Shown: positions 43,291 to 52,898 of the stretch, piece by piece
How the letters are laid out: each line of letters starts with the position of its first letter
How positions within the stretch are numbered: position 1 is the stretch's first letter
Assembly (NCBI GenBank): GCA_040226215.1
Contig: JAVKFF010000231.1
Location: forward strand, 53,112-117,111
Origin: JAVKFF01 sp040226215
GTDB lineage: Bacteria > Pseudomonadota > Alphaproteobacteria > DSM-16000 > Inquilinaceae
Direction: 5' to 3'
Length of the DNA: 64,000 bases
The notes under the pieces: model-generated
Seen by the model: the letters and a program-made list of their open reading frames with translations, nothing else
The model's database searches: none
Told to the model about the DNA's origin: nothing
Position numbers and translations under genes: made by a program

Positions 43291-44082
43291 ATGCTACATG
43301 GCCTCGACAGACTCGTCGCCAGGATCGAAGCAGGTGGACTGGACGAGGCGACGGTCTACCGGATGGAGCGGCTGCACCGGCCGCCCGCGCCTGGCCAGGT
43401 GGCCGACGGCGTGCTGCAATGCCCGATCTGCGGCACGCGGGCGATGCGCTTCCTGCCTTTCGGCCTGTCGCGGCGCCGCAACGCCGCCTGCCCGGGCTGC
43501 GGCTCGGTCGAGCGGCATCGCTTCCTCTGGCTGTTCCTGGTCTCCGAGACGGGGATCCTCCGGCGCCGGCTCCGGGTGTTGCACACGGCGGCCGAGCCAG
43601 CCCTGGCGGAGCGGCTGCGGCCGCTGGTGAACCTGCGCTACGCGACGGTCGACCGTTTCGACCCCTACGCCGACATCAAAGCGGACCTGACGGACCTGCC
43701 GCTGCCCGACGCCTCGATCGATCTGGTGATCTCCTCGCACGTGCTCGAGCATGTCCGTGACGACCGGGCGGCACTGGGCGAACTGGCGCGGGTTGTGCGG
43801 CCGGGGGGCACCGGCGTGCTGCTGACGCCGTTCGATCCCCGCATACCGCACACGCCCGAAGATCCGTCGGTCGACACCCCGGCCAAGCGGCTGGCGGCCT
43901 ATGGCCATCCCTTCCACTACCGCATCTATGGCGCCGACCTGGTGGGCCGTCTGGACGAGGCCGGGTTCGAGGCCGTGACGGTGAGCTCGGCCCGATTCCT
44001 GACCGCGCACCAGCGTCGGAAATATCGCGTCAATCGCAACAACTTATTGTTGCTGCGACGGAAACGATCCGCAGGGCATTGA
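43291..44082 (+). CDS. SAM-dependent methyltransferase with zinc-ribbon-like motif
   Basis: 263 residues. Residues about 43-75 hold two CxxC pairs (LQCPICGTRA, ACPGCGSVE) as in methyltransferases with an N-terminal zinc ribbon. The methyltransferase core has DLTDLPLPDASIDLVISSH, VLEHVRDDRAALGELARVVR and GGTGVLL. The usual N-terminal glycine motif is poorly conserved (VLHTAAEPALAERL). It is similar to methyltransferases of surface polysaccharide loci. Substrate unknown. Confidence 0.85.
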   Translation: MLHGLDRLVARIEAGGLDEATVYRMERLHRPPAPGQVADGVLQCPICGTRAMRFLPFGLSRRRNAACPGCGSVERHRFLWLFLVSETGILRRRLRVLHTAAEPALAERLRPLVNLRYATVDRFDPYADIKADLTDLPLPDASIDLVISSHVLEHVRDDRAALGELARVVRPGGTGVLLTPFDPRIPHTPEDPSVDTPAKRLAAYGHPFHYRIYGADLVGRLDEAGFEAVTVSSARFLTAHQRRKYRVNRNNLLLLRRKRSAGH

Positions 44083-44220
44083 ATTCAGATGCCTTTTCCG
44101 GACCTCGCCACAGGATGCCTTAGGAATCTTGCGCGCGGTCTATTGATCTTCGCAACACCTATGACCACCTGATTTATCAAGAAGTGCAATATATCAGATC
44201 GATATAGAGGTGAGGGTGTG

Positions 44221-44451
44221 ATGAGGAGTGACCGTTTGTTCGGGGCCTGGATAGCCGCGCTGTCGATGGTCGGGCTTGTGCTCGCCCTCCTGTCGCTGCT
44301 GCCCGAGCGCGAGGCGCCGGCGCAGTGGACCGGCGGAGTCGAGACGGAACGCGCTGTCGGGACGCCGGATTTCGACCATGGCGTGCACTACTGGCTGGAG
44401 GACCGGGACGAACCGCGTCCCGCCTGGCCACAGGGCCGGCCGTCGGTCTGA
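44221..44451 (+). CDS. small membrane-anchored hypothetical protein
   Basis: 76 residues: one N-terminal transmembrane helix (LFGAWIAALSMVGLVLALLSLL) and an acidic, proline-rich outer part. A GAGGTGAGGG ribosome site sits just ahead of the ATG. No family recognised. Confidence 0.5.
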   Translation: MRSDRLFGAWIAALSMVGLVLALLSLLPEREAPAQWTGGVETERAVGTPDFDHGVHYWLEDRDEPRPAWPQGRPSV

Positions 44452-44541
44452 CGCCGACACGAAGGCAAGCGCTCCGGAAATCCGTCGCGTCGATGGCGGC
44501 GGCACGACCGAAATAGACCACGGCCGCTGGGACGGCTCGTC

Positions 44542-44649
44542 CTAGGGCAGATTGCGACCGAATGGACCCATTCGGTCGCAAAAAATCTGCCCGATTCTCA
44601 ATAGCTTAGAGCATCTTGTCTGCGCCCGTTCGGGCGCAGGATGCTCTAG
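44542..44649 (-). repeat. 108-bp CTAG-bounded double-hairpin element, copy B
   Basis: Reverse orientation of the copies at 29187 and 60251, same length and same two nested hairpins. Read on the minus strand, it starts with the TAG stop codon of the 691-residue protein. It differs from copy A at one linker position (CTCTAAG for CTCTAGG) and one loop position. Confidence 0.95.
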
Positions 44650-46721
44650 CGGCCTTCGCGTATCCAGGCCGCGAGCGCCAGCGCGGTCAGGACCACGGCC
44701 AGCAGCCAGCCCGGCAGGATCGGCGCGCTGGCCACGCCGGTGACCCGATAGTCGCGATTGGACTGCAGGCCGATCCAGCCATTGCCCGCCATCGTGCGTC
44801 CGGCGCTGACATGGCGCACCGTCGGCACGCCGTCGTCGCCGACAAAGCGCTGGCTGCCGCCGCTCTGCTCGACAATGCCGGCCAACGGCCCGGCGCTGGC
44901 ACGCAAAGCGGAGAGTTCCGGTGCCGCTGGATCGCCGATCACCGTGGCGCGTTCCAGCGCCCCATCGGTTACGCGGTAGAGCCCCGGCGTATCGACCAGC
45001 AGGCTGCCCCGCGCCAGGCCGGGCGAGACTTCTTCCAGCGCCACCGTCGCTGCCGAGCCGTCGGGCGCGGTTACTGTCGCCTGCGACGGCAGCGGGCCCA
45101 GGCTGCGCCGCTCGATGGTCAGCGCACCCCCTTCCGAGGAGGCGTCGAGGCGCTCCTCCGCCAGGCTCGGCTCGCCCATCAGCCAGTGCGCCAGGCGGCG
45201 CACCAGTTCCCCCTGCGGACCGCCACCCTGGTAGCCGCGCGACCACAACCAGATATGGTCGCTGGCCAGCAGCGCCATGCGGCCCTCCCCGACGCGGTCG
45301 AGCATCAGCAGCGGCCGCTCCCCGATCCCGGACATCAGCGTCTCGCCGGAATGCGGCGTCACGTCGATCTGGCGCAGCCATGGCCCCCATTGCGGACCGG
45401 TCTCGGCATCGCCCGACCCGTCGAGCCCGGCGGTCACCGGGTGGCGCTGGCCGATCTCGGTCAGTTGCGGCCGGTAGGCGGCCTCCAGCACCTCGCCCGT
45501 CGGCTCGGCCGGGTAGATGGTGCCCAGCGCCGTGCGGTAGGTGGAGAAGACATCCGCGAAGGGCGGCCCGCTGACGTCCAGCATGGCGCCGCCCCATTCC
45601 ACATAGTCGGCGATGTTCTGGAAATAGATGCTGGGCAGCACGCCGCGCCGCTGGTAGCGGTCGAAGATCACCAGGTCGAACTCGTGCAGGCGGATCGCGA
45701 ACAGCTCCTGCACCGGGAAGGCGATCAGCGACAGCTCGTCAAGCGGGGTGCCATCCTGCCGGTCCGGCGGGCGCAGGATGGTGAAATGCACCAGGTCCAC
45801 CGCCGGATCGGATTTCAGCGTGTTGCGCCAGGTGCGCTCGCCGGCATGCGGCGCGCCGGATACCAGGAGCACGCGAAGCCGGTCGCGCACCCCGTTGACC
45901 GAGAGGGCAAGGGCGTTGTTGGCGGTGGTGATCTCGCCCGCCAGCGTCTCGGCCCGCGCCTCGACCACGACTTCGCCCGCATGCTCCACGGGGACGCTCA
46001 CCGTGAAGGGCTCGCCGGTGCGGGCGGTCAGACCGGTCAGGAGGGTGCCGTCCACCAGCACCTCGACCGCGACCGGCGTGCCTTCCGCCCCGCCCTCGTC
46101 GACCACGCCGAGCGTCACCTCGACCGCCTCGCCCACCAGCCCGAAAGCCGGAGCGGCGTCCAGCACCAGGCGCCTGTCCACCTCTTCCGCCGAGCCGGCA
46201 AGCAGGGCGTGAACCGGCCCGATGGCGTCGTCCGCGCTCCACAAGCCGCTGTCGTGCACCTGGCCGTCGGTGACCAGCAGGGCGCCGGCCAGCCGGGCGC
46301 GCGGCAGGTCCGCCGTGGCCTGCCTGAGCGCCTCGATCATCAGGGTCTCGCCGTCCAATCCGCCTTGACCGGCGCGCGGCATTTCGACGACGCGCAGGTC
46401 GAGCCCGTCGATATCGGCGATCTCGGCCTCCATTGCCGCCACCGTCTCGTCGATCAGCGCGCCGCGACCGGTGATCGCCGTGCTGGCGGAGCGGTCGACG
46501 AGAAGCACGACGACGTCGTTCAGCGGCTCGCGTTCCTCGCGCACGAAGGACGGGTCGAGCAGGGCCGCAAGCGCCACAGCGGCGAACAGGCCGCGCCAGA
46601 CGACACCCCGCCTGGCGCGCCAGAGGCGCAGTCCGAGCGCGATCGCGGCCAGCGCCGCCAGCAGCCCCCAGAGCGGCCAGGGCAGCAGCGGTGCCAGGAC
46701 GATCTCCCAGCCCGCGGTCAT
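44646..46721 (-). CDS. VWA-like membrane protein of the MoxR/DUF4159 operon
   Basis: 691 residues. Two N-terminal transmembrane helices (PLWGLLAALAAIALGL; GLFAAVALAALLD), then a VWA-like domain with a MIDAS-type DRSAS motif (VVVLLVDRSASTAI), a beta-rich middle with features of class I glutamine-amidotransferase-like folds (VLLVSGAPHAGERTW, FDLVIFDRYQRRG), and a C-terminal membrane helix. It is the last gene of the operon and probably an envelope stability factor. The stop codon lies in repeat copy B. Confidence 0.85.
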   Translation of the reverse strand: MTAGWEIVLAPLLPWPLWGLLAALAAIALGLRLWRARRGVVWRGLFAAVALAALLDPSFVREEREPLNDVVVLLVDRSASTAITGRGALIDETVAAMEAEIADIDGLDLRVVEMPRAGQGGLDGETLMIEALRQATADLPRARLAGALLVTDGQVHDSGLWSADDAIGPVHALLAGSAEEVDRRLVLDAAPAFGLVGEAVEVTLGVVDEGGAEGTPVAVEVLVDGTLLTGLTARTGEPFTVSVPVEHAGEVVVEARAETLAGEITTANNALALSVNGVRDRLRVLLVSGAPHAGERTWRNTLKSDPAVDLVHFTILRPPDRQDGTPLDELSLIAFPVQELFAIRLHEFDLVIFDRYQRRGVLPSIYFQNIADYVEWGGAMLDVSGPPFADVFSTYRTALGTIYPAEPTGEVLEAAYRPQLTEIGQRHPVTAGLDGSGDAETGPQWGPWLRQIDVTPHSGETLMSGIGERPLLMLDRVGEGRMALLASDHIWLWSRGYQGGGPQGELVRRLAHWLMGEPSLAEERLDASSEGGALTIERRSLGPLPSQATVTAPDGSAATVALEEVSPGLARGSLLVDTPGLYRVTDGALERATVIGDPAAPELSALRASAGPLAGIVEQSGGSQRFVGDDGVPTVRHVSAGRTMAGNGWIGLQSNRDYRVTGVASAPILPGWLLAVVLTALALAAWIREGR

Positions 46722-49474
46722 TGGCCGAGCCGCTCGAGGATGGCCGGGACGTGCACCTGGTCGGCCTTGTAGTTTCCGGTCAGCGCGTACATCACCAGGT
46801 TGACGCCGAACCGGAAGGCGTAGTCGCGCTGCCGGTTGCCGCCGGGCACCACCGGGAAGCTGGCGCCGCCGTCGGCATCCTGGGCCCAGGCGGCGGCCCA
46901 GTCATTGGCGCCGATCACGACCGGGCTGACGCCGTCATTGACCGTCTCGTCGGCGTCGACCACCCACACCTCGTCCCCGGCATAGCGGCCGGGGAAGGTG
47001 GCCAGCAGGTAGAAGGCGCGGGTCAGAACGTGGTCGGGCGGCACCGGCGTCAGTGGCGGGATGGCGACATCCTCCGTGAGGCGCCGGAGATTGGCGTTGT
47101 TGGCGTCGCCAAGCCCGGCGTCGCGGGTGTCGATCAGCACCAGTCCGCCATTGGCCATGAAGTTGTTCACCCGCTCCGCGGCATCGCTGGACAGCCCGGG
47201 CTGGCTGGCGGTGATGGGCCAGTAGAGGACCGGATAGAAGGCCAGTTCGTCCCGCTCCAGATCGACGCCCATGGCGCCGCTCGGTTCGACCGCGGTGCGC
47301 TGGGCGAGGAACTGCGACAGGCTTTCCAGCCCGCTCTCGGAGATAGCGTCGATCTCCGGATCGCCGGTCATCACATAGGCGAAGTAGAGCCCGTTGGCGG
47401 CCTCGATGGCCCGCTCGTCGACCGCCAGGGGCGTGTCCTGGGCACCGAGGGGTGCCGATGCCAGGCCAGCCAGGGTCACCGCGACACCGACGACGAGTGC
47501 CGCCGTCGCCGCGCCACGCCGATGGCGCCAGCCGGGCAGGGTGCCCGACAGGAACATGACGACGACCATGTCGGCCACGGCCAGCGCGATCGCCAGGGCG
47601 ATGAGGTGGGGCAGCAGCGGCTGCTCGGCGGAGGTCCGCCAGGTGTCGATCTCGGTGCCGAAGGGCCAGCGGCCTGCCGGTTCCAGAGCCGGCACGGCGC
47701 TTGCCAGGTTCAGAGCGACGCGTCCGCCCTCGGCCCCGTAAAGCCCCGGCGGGTGCTCCGGATCGACGCGGGCCGCGCCATCGGGCGGAATGGTCAGCGG
47801 TCGGGTGAGCGGGCCGGCAAGACCGATCGCGCCATGTCCGTCCACCGTCAGGTGCGGCGGCAGGGTGCTGCCCGGGGCAGGGCGGTGCTCGCCCGCGGAG
47901 GTCAGCATCAGCCGGCGCAGCATGTCCACATAGAGGCCGGAGAGCGCCAGGTCGGACCATTCCGGCCCGGCGGAGGTGTGAACCAGAACCAGCCAGCCGC
48001 CGCCGCGCGACGATGCGGTGACGAGCGGCGTGCCATCCTCCAGCGTCGCCCAGACCCGGGCGTCGCCGAGGCGCGAGGGATCCGCCAGCACCTGGCGGCT
48101 GACCGTCACGTCCGACGGCACGGGCAACCCCGCGAAGGGACTGTCGTCCGGGAACGGGCGCAGTCCCTGCGGCGTGGTCCACGACATGGACCCGCTCAGC
48201 ACACGGTCGCCCGGACGCAGTGGGCTGGGCACGAGGCCGTCATTACCGGCCGCGAGCAACGGACCGGCGAAGCGGATGATCATGCCACCGGCCTCGATGA
48301 AGGCGGCGAGGCGCTCGCGGTCGTTCTCGGTCAGCGGCGTCTCGTCGGGCAGAATGACGATATCGGCCGGAGCCTGACCCGCGTCCTCGCCCAGGGCCGC
48401 CAGGCCTCCGGTATCGATGGTGGCGAAGGGCTCCAGCGCGCGCAGCAGGTAGTAGCTGTCGGCGAGCAGGGGCTGGGTGTCGGGGGCGTCACCGCTGGTC
48501 AGCACCAGCACCCGGCGGCGGGCGCTGCCGGGGTCGAGCAGGTAGACGCCGCCGGCGCCGCCGATTTCTTCCACCCGGGCGAGGCTGGCACGGTTGATGA
48601 CCGTCGGAGGTAGGCGGAAGGCAACGCGGGCTGCCGCGGCCTCCGCCGGCATTGCGATCGGCTCGCGGGCCAGGATGGCGCCGGCGCCGTCCTCCAGGCG
48701 AAGGGTCAAATCAGCCGTCGTGTCCGTTGACGCGCGCGCCACGTCGAAGGCGATGCCGGCCTCGATCGGTTCCGCGGCGCGCAACAGCACTGCCTGGTTG
48801 GCGTCCGATCCCTCCGGCGGAACCAGCAGGCGCAGTCCGCCGGCGCGGTCGAGCGCGTCGGCCAGCAGGCGCCGGTCGCTGCTCTCCACGCCGTCAGTCA
48901 GCCAGACGGCCTGCACCGGAACAGCCGGGTCGAGGCCGGCGGATTCCAAGGCCGCCAGTGCCGCCGCGTGATCGACCGGCCAGGGGCGCGGCGCCAGATC
49001 GGCAAGCGCGGCCCGTGCATCGGCCGCGTCGCCGAGGCTGGCGACGATGGGGCCGTCGGCGGGCGGCGCCGTCGCCAGCAGGACCACGGCGCGGCCCTGG
49101 CGTTCCGCCGTCGTCAGGAGCGCGTCCGCCGCCGAGACACGCTCCGACCAGCCGACGCCCGCCGACCAGCCATTGTCGACAACGAGAACCAGCGGGCCCG
49201 TGCCGGCGCCCCTGTCGGATGCGTGCAGCACGGGCTGGGCCGCGGCGATGACGATCAGCGCGGCGAGCGCGAGGCGCAGCAGCAGCAGCCACCACGGCGT
49301 GCGCGCCGGCGTCTCCTCCCGCGCGTCGAGGTCGCGCAGCAGGCGCAGCGCCGGAAAGGTGATGCGTCGCGGCGCCGGCGGCACGGCACGCAGCAGCAGC
49401 CAGATCAGCGGCAGGGCGATCAGGCCCAGGAGAAGCCAGGGCTGCAGGAAGGCGATGGGACCGACGGTCAGCAT
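46718..49474 (-). CDS. BatA-like/DUF4159 domain membrane protein
   Basis: 918 residues. The N-terminus is a BatA-type region (FLQPWLLLGLIALPLIWLLL, then LRLALAALIVIAAAQPVLHA), a VWA-like segment follows, a third transmembrane region lies near 620-690, and the C-terminal DUF4159 part has FAYVMTGDPEIDAISESG, NNFMANGGLVLIDTRDAG and FRFGVNLVMYALTGNYKADQ. Its start and stop overlap or nearly overlap the neighbours. It works with the MoxR ATPase and DUF58 protein at the inner membrane. Confidence 0.9.
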   Translation of the reverse strand: MLTVGPIAFLQPWLLLGLIALPLIWLLLRAVPPAPRRITFPALRLLRDLDAREETPARTPWWLLLLRLALAALIVIAAAQPVLHASDRGAGTGPLVLVVDNGWSAGVGWSERVSAADALLTTAERQGRAVVLLATAPPADGPIVASLGDAADARAALADLAPRPWPVDHAAALAALESAGLDPAVPVQAVWLTDGVESSDRRLLADALDRAGGLRLLVPPEGSDANQAVLLRAAEPIEAGIAFDVARASTDTTADLTLRLEDGAGAILAREPIAMPAEAAAARVAFRLPPTVINRASLARVEEIGGAGGVYLLDPGSARRRVLVLTSGDAPDTQPLLADSYYLLRALEPFATIDTGGLAALGEDAGQAPADIVILPDETPLTENDRERLAAFIEAGGMIIRFAGPLLAAGNDGLVPSPLRPGDRVLSGSMSWTTPQGLRPFPDDSPFAGLPVPSDVTVSRQVLADPSRLGDARVWATLEDGTPLVTASSRGGGWLVLVHTSAGPEWSDLALSGLYVDMLRRLMLTSAGEHRPAPGSTLPPHLTVDGHGAIGLAGPLTRPLTIPPDGAARVDPEHPPGLYGAEGGRVALNLASAVPALEPAGRWPFGTEIDTWRTSAEQPLLPHLIALAIALAVADMVVVMFLSGTLPGWRHRRGAATAALVVGVAVTLAGLASAPLGAQDTPLAVDERAIEAANGLYFAYVMTGDPEIDAISESGLESLSQFLAQRTAVEPSGAMGVDLERDELAFYPVLYWPITASQPGLSSDAAERVNNFMANGGLVLIDTRDAGLGDANNANLRRLTEDVAIPPLTPVPPDHVLTRAFYLLATFPGRYAGDEVWVVDADETVNDGVSPVVIGANDWAAAWAQDADGGASFPVVPGGNRQRDYAFRFGVNLVMYALTGNYKADQVHVPAILERLGQ

Positions 49475-49487
49475 GGTCGCGCGGCCG

Positions 49488-50342
49488 TCACTGCGTCATC
49501 GCCATGTAGAGCGCGAGCAGGGCGGCCTCCGGCGCCTGGTCGGTGCGGTGGCGCAGCAGGATCCAGCCACGCTGGCGGGCGAGCGCGGCGAGCGCGTCCT
49601 GATGCAGGCGCAGCCGCTCGACATAGGCCTGGCGCACCGCCTCCACGCGGGGCAGCAGCACAGGCAGGCCCGAAGCGGTGCCGTGGAACTCCACCCGGCC
49701 GCGATAGGGCAGATCGGCCTCCGCCGGGTCGAGGACCTGCAGCAGCACGCCGCCGGCGCGCCGCACGCCCAGCGGCGCCAGGGCCTGTGCGAGTTCCTCG
49801 ACCGGGTCGAGGAAGTCGCTCGCCAGCACCACCGTGGAGGCGATCGGCAGGTGCTCCAGCGAGGGCGGCCGGTCGGCGTCGGGCAGGGTCGTCCACTCTT
49901 CCGCCAGGCGCGCGGTCCGGCTGCGACCGGTACGCGGCCGCGAGCCGCCGAGCCAGCCGACTGCCTCGCCGCCGCGGCCGAGCAGATCGGCCAGCGCCAG
50001 CACCAGGAGCGCCGCGGTATCTGCCTTGGTCGCCAGATGCTTGGATGACGACCACGCCATGGCCGGTCGCCGATCGGCCCAGAGCAGGGTCGACTGGGCG
50101 ACCGCCTGTTCGCGCTCGCGGATATGCGGGCTTTCCCGCTTGGCGCTCTGCCGCCAGTCGATGCGACTGGCCGGGTCGCCGGGCAGATAGGGACGGAACT
50201 GCCAGAAATCGTCGCCCAGGCCACTGCGCCGCCGGCCATGTGTGCCCTGCTCAACGGTGGCCGCCACCCGGGCCGCGGTGACGGCCAGCGGCGGAAAACG
50301 GGCCGCTGCGGCCGCCGCGCGCTGGTGGAGGGTGGCGCTCAC
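49488..50342 (-). CDS. DUF58 domain protein
   Basis: 284 residues containing the DUF58 signature FRPYLPGDPASRIDWRQSAK and a VWA-like fold behind it. In this family it is regularly coupled to MoxR ATPases. Its start overlaps the MoxR stop by four bases (ATGA). Probably a membrane-peripheral chaperone partner. Confidence 0.92.
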   Translation of the reverse strand: MSATLHQRAAAAAARFPPLAVTAARVAATVEQGTHGRRRSGLGDDFWQFRPYLPGDPASRIDWRQSAKRESPHIREREQAVAQSTLLWADRRPAMAWSSSKHLATKADTAALLVLALADLLGRGGEAVGWLGGSRPRTGRSRTARLAEEWTTLPDADRPPSLEHLPIASTVVLASDFLDPVEELAQALAPLGVRRAGGVLLQVLDPAEADLPYRGRVEFHGTASGLPVLLPRVEAVRQAYVERLRLHQDALAALARQRGWILLRHRTDQAPEAALLALYMAMTQ

Positions 50343-51340
50343 CGGTGCCGGTCGACGATCAGGGTGATGACGTCGTCCAGGGTCACGCCTTCCGCGCGGG
50401 CGGCGAAGCCCAGCGCCATGCGATGCTTCAGCACCGCCGGTGCGAGTGCCACCACGTCGTCCACGGAGGGCGCCGGGCGGTTGTCGAGCAGCGCCCTGGC
50501 GCGCACCGCCAGCATGAGGGCCTGGCCGGCGCGAGGGCCGGGTCCCCAGGCGACATGCGCGCGCACCGGCTCGAGGCTCGATTCCTCCGGCCGCCCCGCG
50601 GTGACGATGTCGAGGATGGCGTCGACCACGGCCTGGCCGACCGGGATCTGACGTACCAGGGTCTGCGCGGCGATCACCTGATCGGCGTTCATCACCTCGC
50701 TCAGCGTTTCCTCATCCGCGCCGGTGGTGGCGATCAGCATGCGCCGCTCCGCCGCCTGGTCGGGATAGCCGACGTCGATCTGCATCAGGAAGCGGTCGAG
50801 CTGGGCCTCCGGCAGGGGATAGGTGCCTTCCTGCTCGATCGGGTTCTGGGTGGCCAGCACGTGGAACGGGCGCGGCAGGTCATGCGCCTCGCCGGCGACC
50901 GTGACCCGCCGCTCCTGCATCGCCTGCAGCAGCGCCGATTGGGTGCGCGGGCTCGCCCGGTTGATCTCGTCGGCCATCAGCAGCGGGCTGAACACCGGGC
51001 CCTGGATGAAGCGGAAGTGCCGCCGCCCGTCGGCACCTTCCTCCAGCACCTCCGAACCGATGATGTCGGCCGGCATCAGATCGGGCGTGCACTGGATGCG
51101 CCGCGCCGACAGGCCGAGCACGGTGCCGAGGCTTTCAACCAGGCGCGTCTTGGCCAGTCCCGGCACGCCGACCAGCAGGCCGTGGCCGCCCGACAGGACG
51201 GTGATCAGCGTACGGTCGATCACCTCTTCCTGGCCGAAGATCACCCGGCCCAGGGCGGCGCGGACCCGGCCCAGCTGCCGGCCCGTCTCCGCCAGGCGCT
51301 GGCCGGCGTCGGCGGTTGGCGATTCCTGGTCTATAGTCAC
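50339..51340 (-). CDS. MoxR family AAA+ ATPase
   Basis: 333 residues from GTG 51340, supported by GGGAG eight bases upstream; a TTG at 51355 would be an alternative. Walker A LLVGVPGLAKTRLVE, Walker B LLMADEINRASPRTQ, sensor ATQNPIEQEGTYPLPEAQLD. It is a chaperone-like ATPase for the VWA-type proteins encoded next. Confidence 0.95.
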   Translation of the reverse strand: MTIDQESPTADAGQRLAETGRQLGRVRAALGRVIFGQEEVIDRTLITVLSGGHGLLVGVPGLAKTRLVESLGTVLGLSARRIQCTPDLMPADIIGSEVLEEGADGRRHFRFIQGPVFSPLLMADEINRASPRTQSALLQAMQERRVTVAGEAHDLPRPFHVLATQNPIEQEGTYPLPEAQLDRFLMQIDVGYPDQAAERRMLIATTGADEETLSEVMNADQVIAAQTLVRQIPVGQAVVDAILDIVTAGRPEESSLEPVRAHVAWGPGPRAGQALMLAVRARALLDNRPAPSVDDVVALAPAVLKHRMALGFAARAEGVTLDDVITLIVDRHR

Positions 51341-51421
51341 GACTCGCTCTCCCAAGCCACAATGCCCATCTCGACGGTTTGAGCCGAACGCTGCAAGACG
51401 TCATCTGTTACAAGCGACCCC

Positions 51422-51985
51422 ATGACTATGGCGAAATTCTATCCCGTTGCGAACGCCCCCGTCCGGTCACCGGACAAGCAAGGTGGTGTCGACAGGGCAC
51501 TGGGCCAACTGGGCGCGCGACCGACGGCGGCGGACGAGGCCTACCCCATCCGCATCGCCGTCGACGGAACCTGGTTCCACCAGGGAACGCCGATCGGCCG
51601 GCCGGCGCTGGTGCGCCTGTTCTCCACGGTGCTGCGGCGGGACGATGCGGGCGACTACTGGTTGGTGACGCCGGCCGAGCGCGGCCGCATCACGGTCGAG
51701 GACGCGCCGTTCGTCGCGGTCGAACTGATGGACGACGAACCCGGCCGCCTGACCTTCCGCACCAATGTGGACGACGGGGTGACCGCCGGGCCGGACCACC
51801 CGATCCGCGTCGCCTTCGGCGCCGACGGGGAGCCCAGACCCTATGTCCTGGTACGCGATCGCCTGGAAGCGCTGATCGCGCGGACGGTCTTCTATCAGCT
51901 TGTGGAACGGGCCGAGGAACGCGATGGCGTGATGGGCGTGGCGAGCGGCGGCGCCTTCTTCCCGCTCGTGGAGCCGGCGCGATGA
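51422..51985 (+). CDS. DUF1285 domain protein
   Basis: 187 residues with IRIAVDGTWFHQGTPIGRPALVRL near the N-terminus, YWLVTPAERGRITVEDAPFVAVEL in the middle and the C-terminal LVRDRLEALIARTVFYQLVE, as in DUF1285. Cytoplasmic protein of unknown function, divergent from the moxR operon and translationally coupled to the NUDIX gene (ATGA overlap). Confidence 0.9.
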   Translation: MTMAKFYPVANAPVRSPDKQGGVDRALGQLGARPTAADEAYPIRIAVDGTWFHQGTPIGRPALVRLFSTVLRRDDAGDYWLVTPAERGRITVEDAPFVAVELMDDEPGRLTFRTNVDDGVTAGPDHPIRVAFGADGEPRPYVLVRDRLEALIARTVFYQLVERAEERDGVMGVASGGAFFPLVEPAR

Positions 51986-52572
51986 CACCGGAGACGCTGG
52001 CCCGGGCGCTGCCGCCGATCGACATGGGCGCCAGGGGCGATCACGACCTCAACCCCGATCTGCTGCCCGGCGGCCGGCTGCGCGAGGCCGCCGTCCTGGT
52101 GCCGATCCTCAATCACGCGACGGGACTGTCCATCGTCCTGACCCAGCGGACCCAGCACCTCGCCGCCCATGCCGGTCAGATCGCCTTCCCCGGCGGCGGC
52201 ATCGATCCGGGCGACGCCACGCCGCTGGCCGCCGCGCTGCGCGAGACCGAGGAGGAGATCGGCCTGCCGGCGGGCCGGGTCAGGATCCTCGGCCGGCTCG
52301 ACACCTACATCACCCGAACCGGCTACCGGGTGGAGCCCTTCGTCGGGCTGATCGAACCGCCGGTGACGCTCCGACCCGAACCGGGCGAGGTCGCCGACAT
52401 CTTCGAGGTGCCGCTCGCCTTCATCCTGGGCGACCGCATGCCCGAGCGCCACAGCCGGCGCTACCAGGGCAAGACCCGCCACTTCTATGTCTTTCCGTAT
52501 GGCGAGCGGTACATCTGGGGTGCCACGGCGGGTATGCTGAAAAACCTGCGCGACCGGATACTAGGCTCATGA
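51982..52572 (+). CDS. CoA pyrophosphatase-type NUDIX hydrolase
   Basis: 196 residues. The family-specific LTQRTQHLAAHAGQIAFPGG precedes the NUDIX box GGIDPGDATPLAAALRETEEEIGL, in which Asp replaces the first Glu of the general consensus. These enzymes cleave CoA and its derivatives. It overlaps genes on both sides by four bases. Confidence 0.92.
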   Translation: MTPETLARALPPIDMGARGDHDLNPDLLPGGRLREAAVLVPILNHATGLSIVLTQRTQHLAAHAGQIAFPGGGIDPGDATPLAAALRETEEEIGLPAGRVRILGRLDTYITRTGYRVEPFVGLIEPPVTLRPEPGEVADIFEVPLAFILGDRMPERHSRRYQGKTRHFYVFPYGERYIWGATAGMLKNLRDRILGS

Positions 52573-52898
52573 CCCGCGTTCTCGTCTTCATCGTCATCCT
52601 TCTGCTGCCGACCGCGATCTACCTGATGTTCGCCGCCTGGCAGCAGCGCCGGGCGCAGGCGGCCGGTGCGGAGTCGCCGCCGCCGCTGCTGGAGAACACG
52701 CCCTGGTTCTGGCTGATCATCATCGGCGTCCTCCTGATGGTCGCGGCCTTGTTCGCGCTGGCCATCTTCGAGCCCGATCCGCCCTACCGCGACTACACGC
52801 CGCCGCGCGAGGAGAACGGTGTGATCCTGCCGGGGACGTTCGGCGAGGAGAGCGGCGCAGGCGCGGATGGCGGCGCTGATGGCGGCGGAGGTGGCTGA
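52569..52898 (+). CDS. small membrane protein, DUF6111-like
   Basis: 109 residues with two membrane helices (VLVFIVILLLPTAIYLMFAA; PWFWLIIIGVLLMVAALFAL) and a soluble Gly-rich tail. Position between NUDIX and CCA-enzyme genes and the helix pattern agree with DUF6111 proteins of Rhodospirillales, but I assign the family only tentatively. It overlaps the CCA-enzyme gene by about 30 bases. Confidence 0.75.
   Translation: MTRVLVFIVILLLPTAIYLMFAAWQQRRAQAAGAESPPPLLENTPWFWLIIIGVLLMVAALFALAIFEPDPPYRDYTPPREENGVILPGTFGEESGAGADGGADGGGGG

Noticed and set aside
44616..48613. Two long plus-strand frames opposite the VWA-like and DUF4159 genes
   Set aside because: Composition rich in Gln/Arg/His/Gly without hydrophobic core; shadows of real minus-strand genes.
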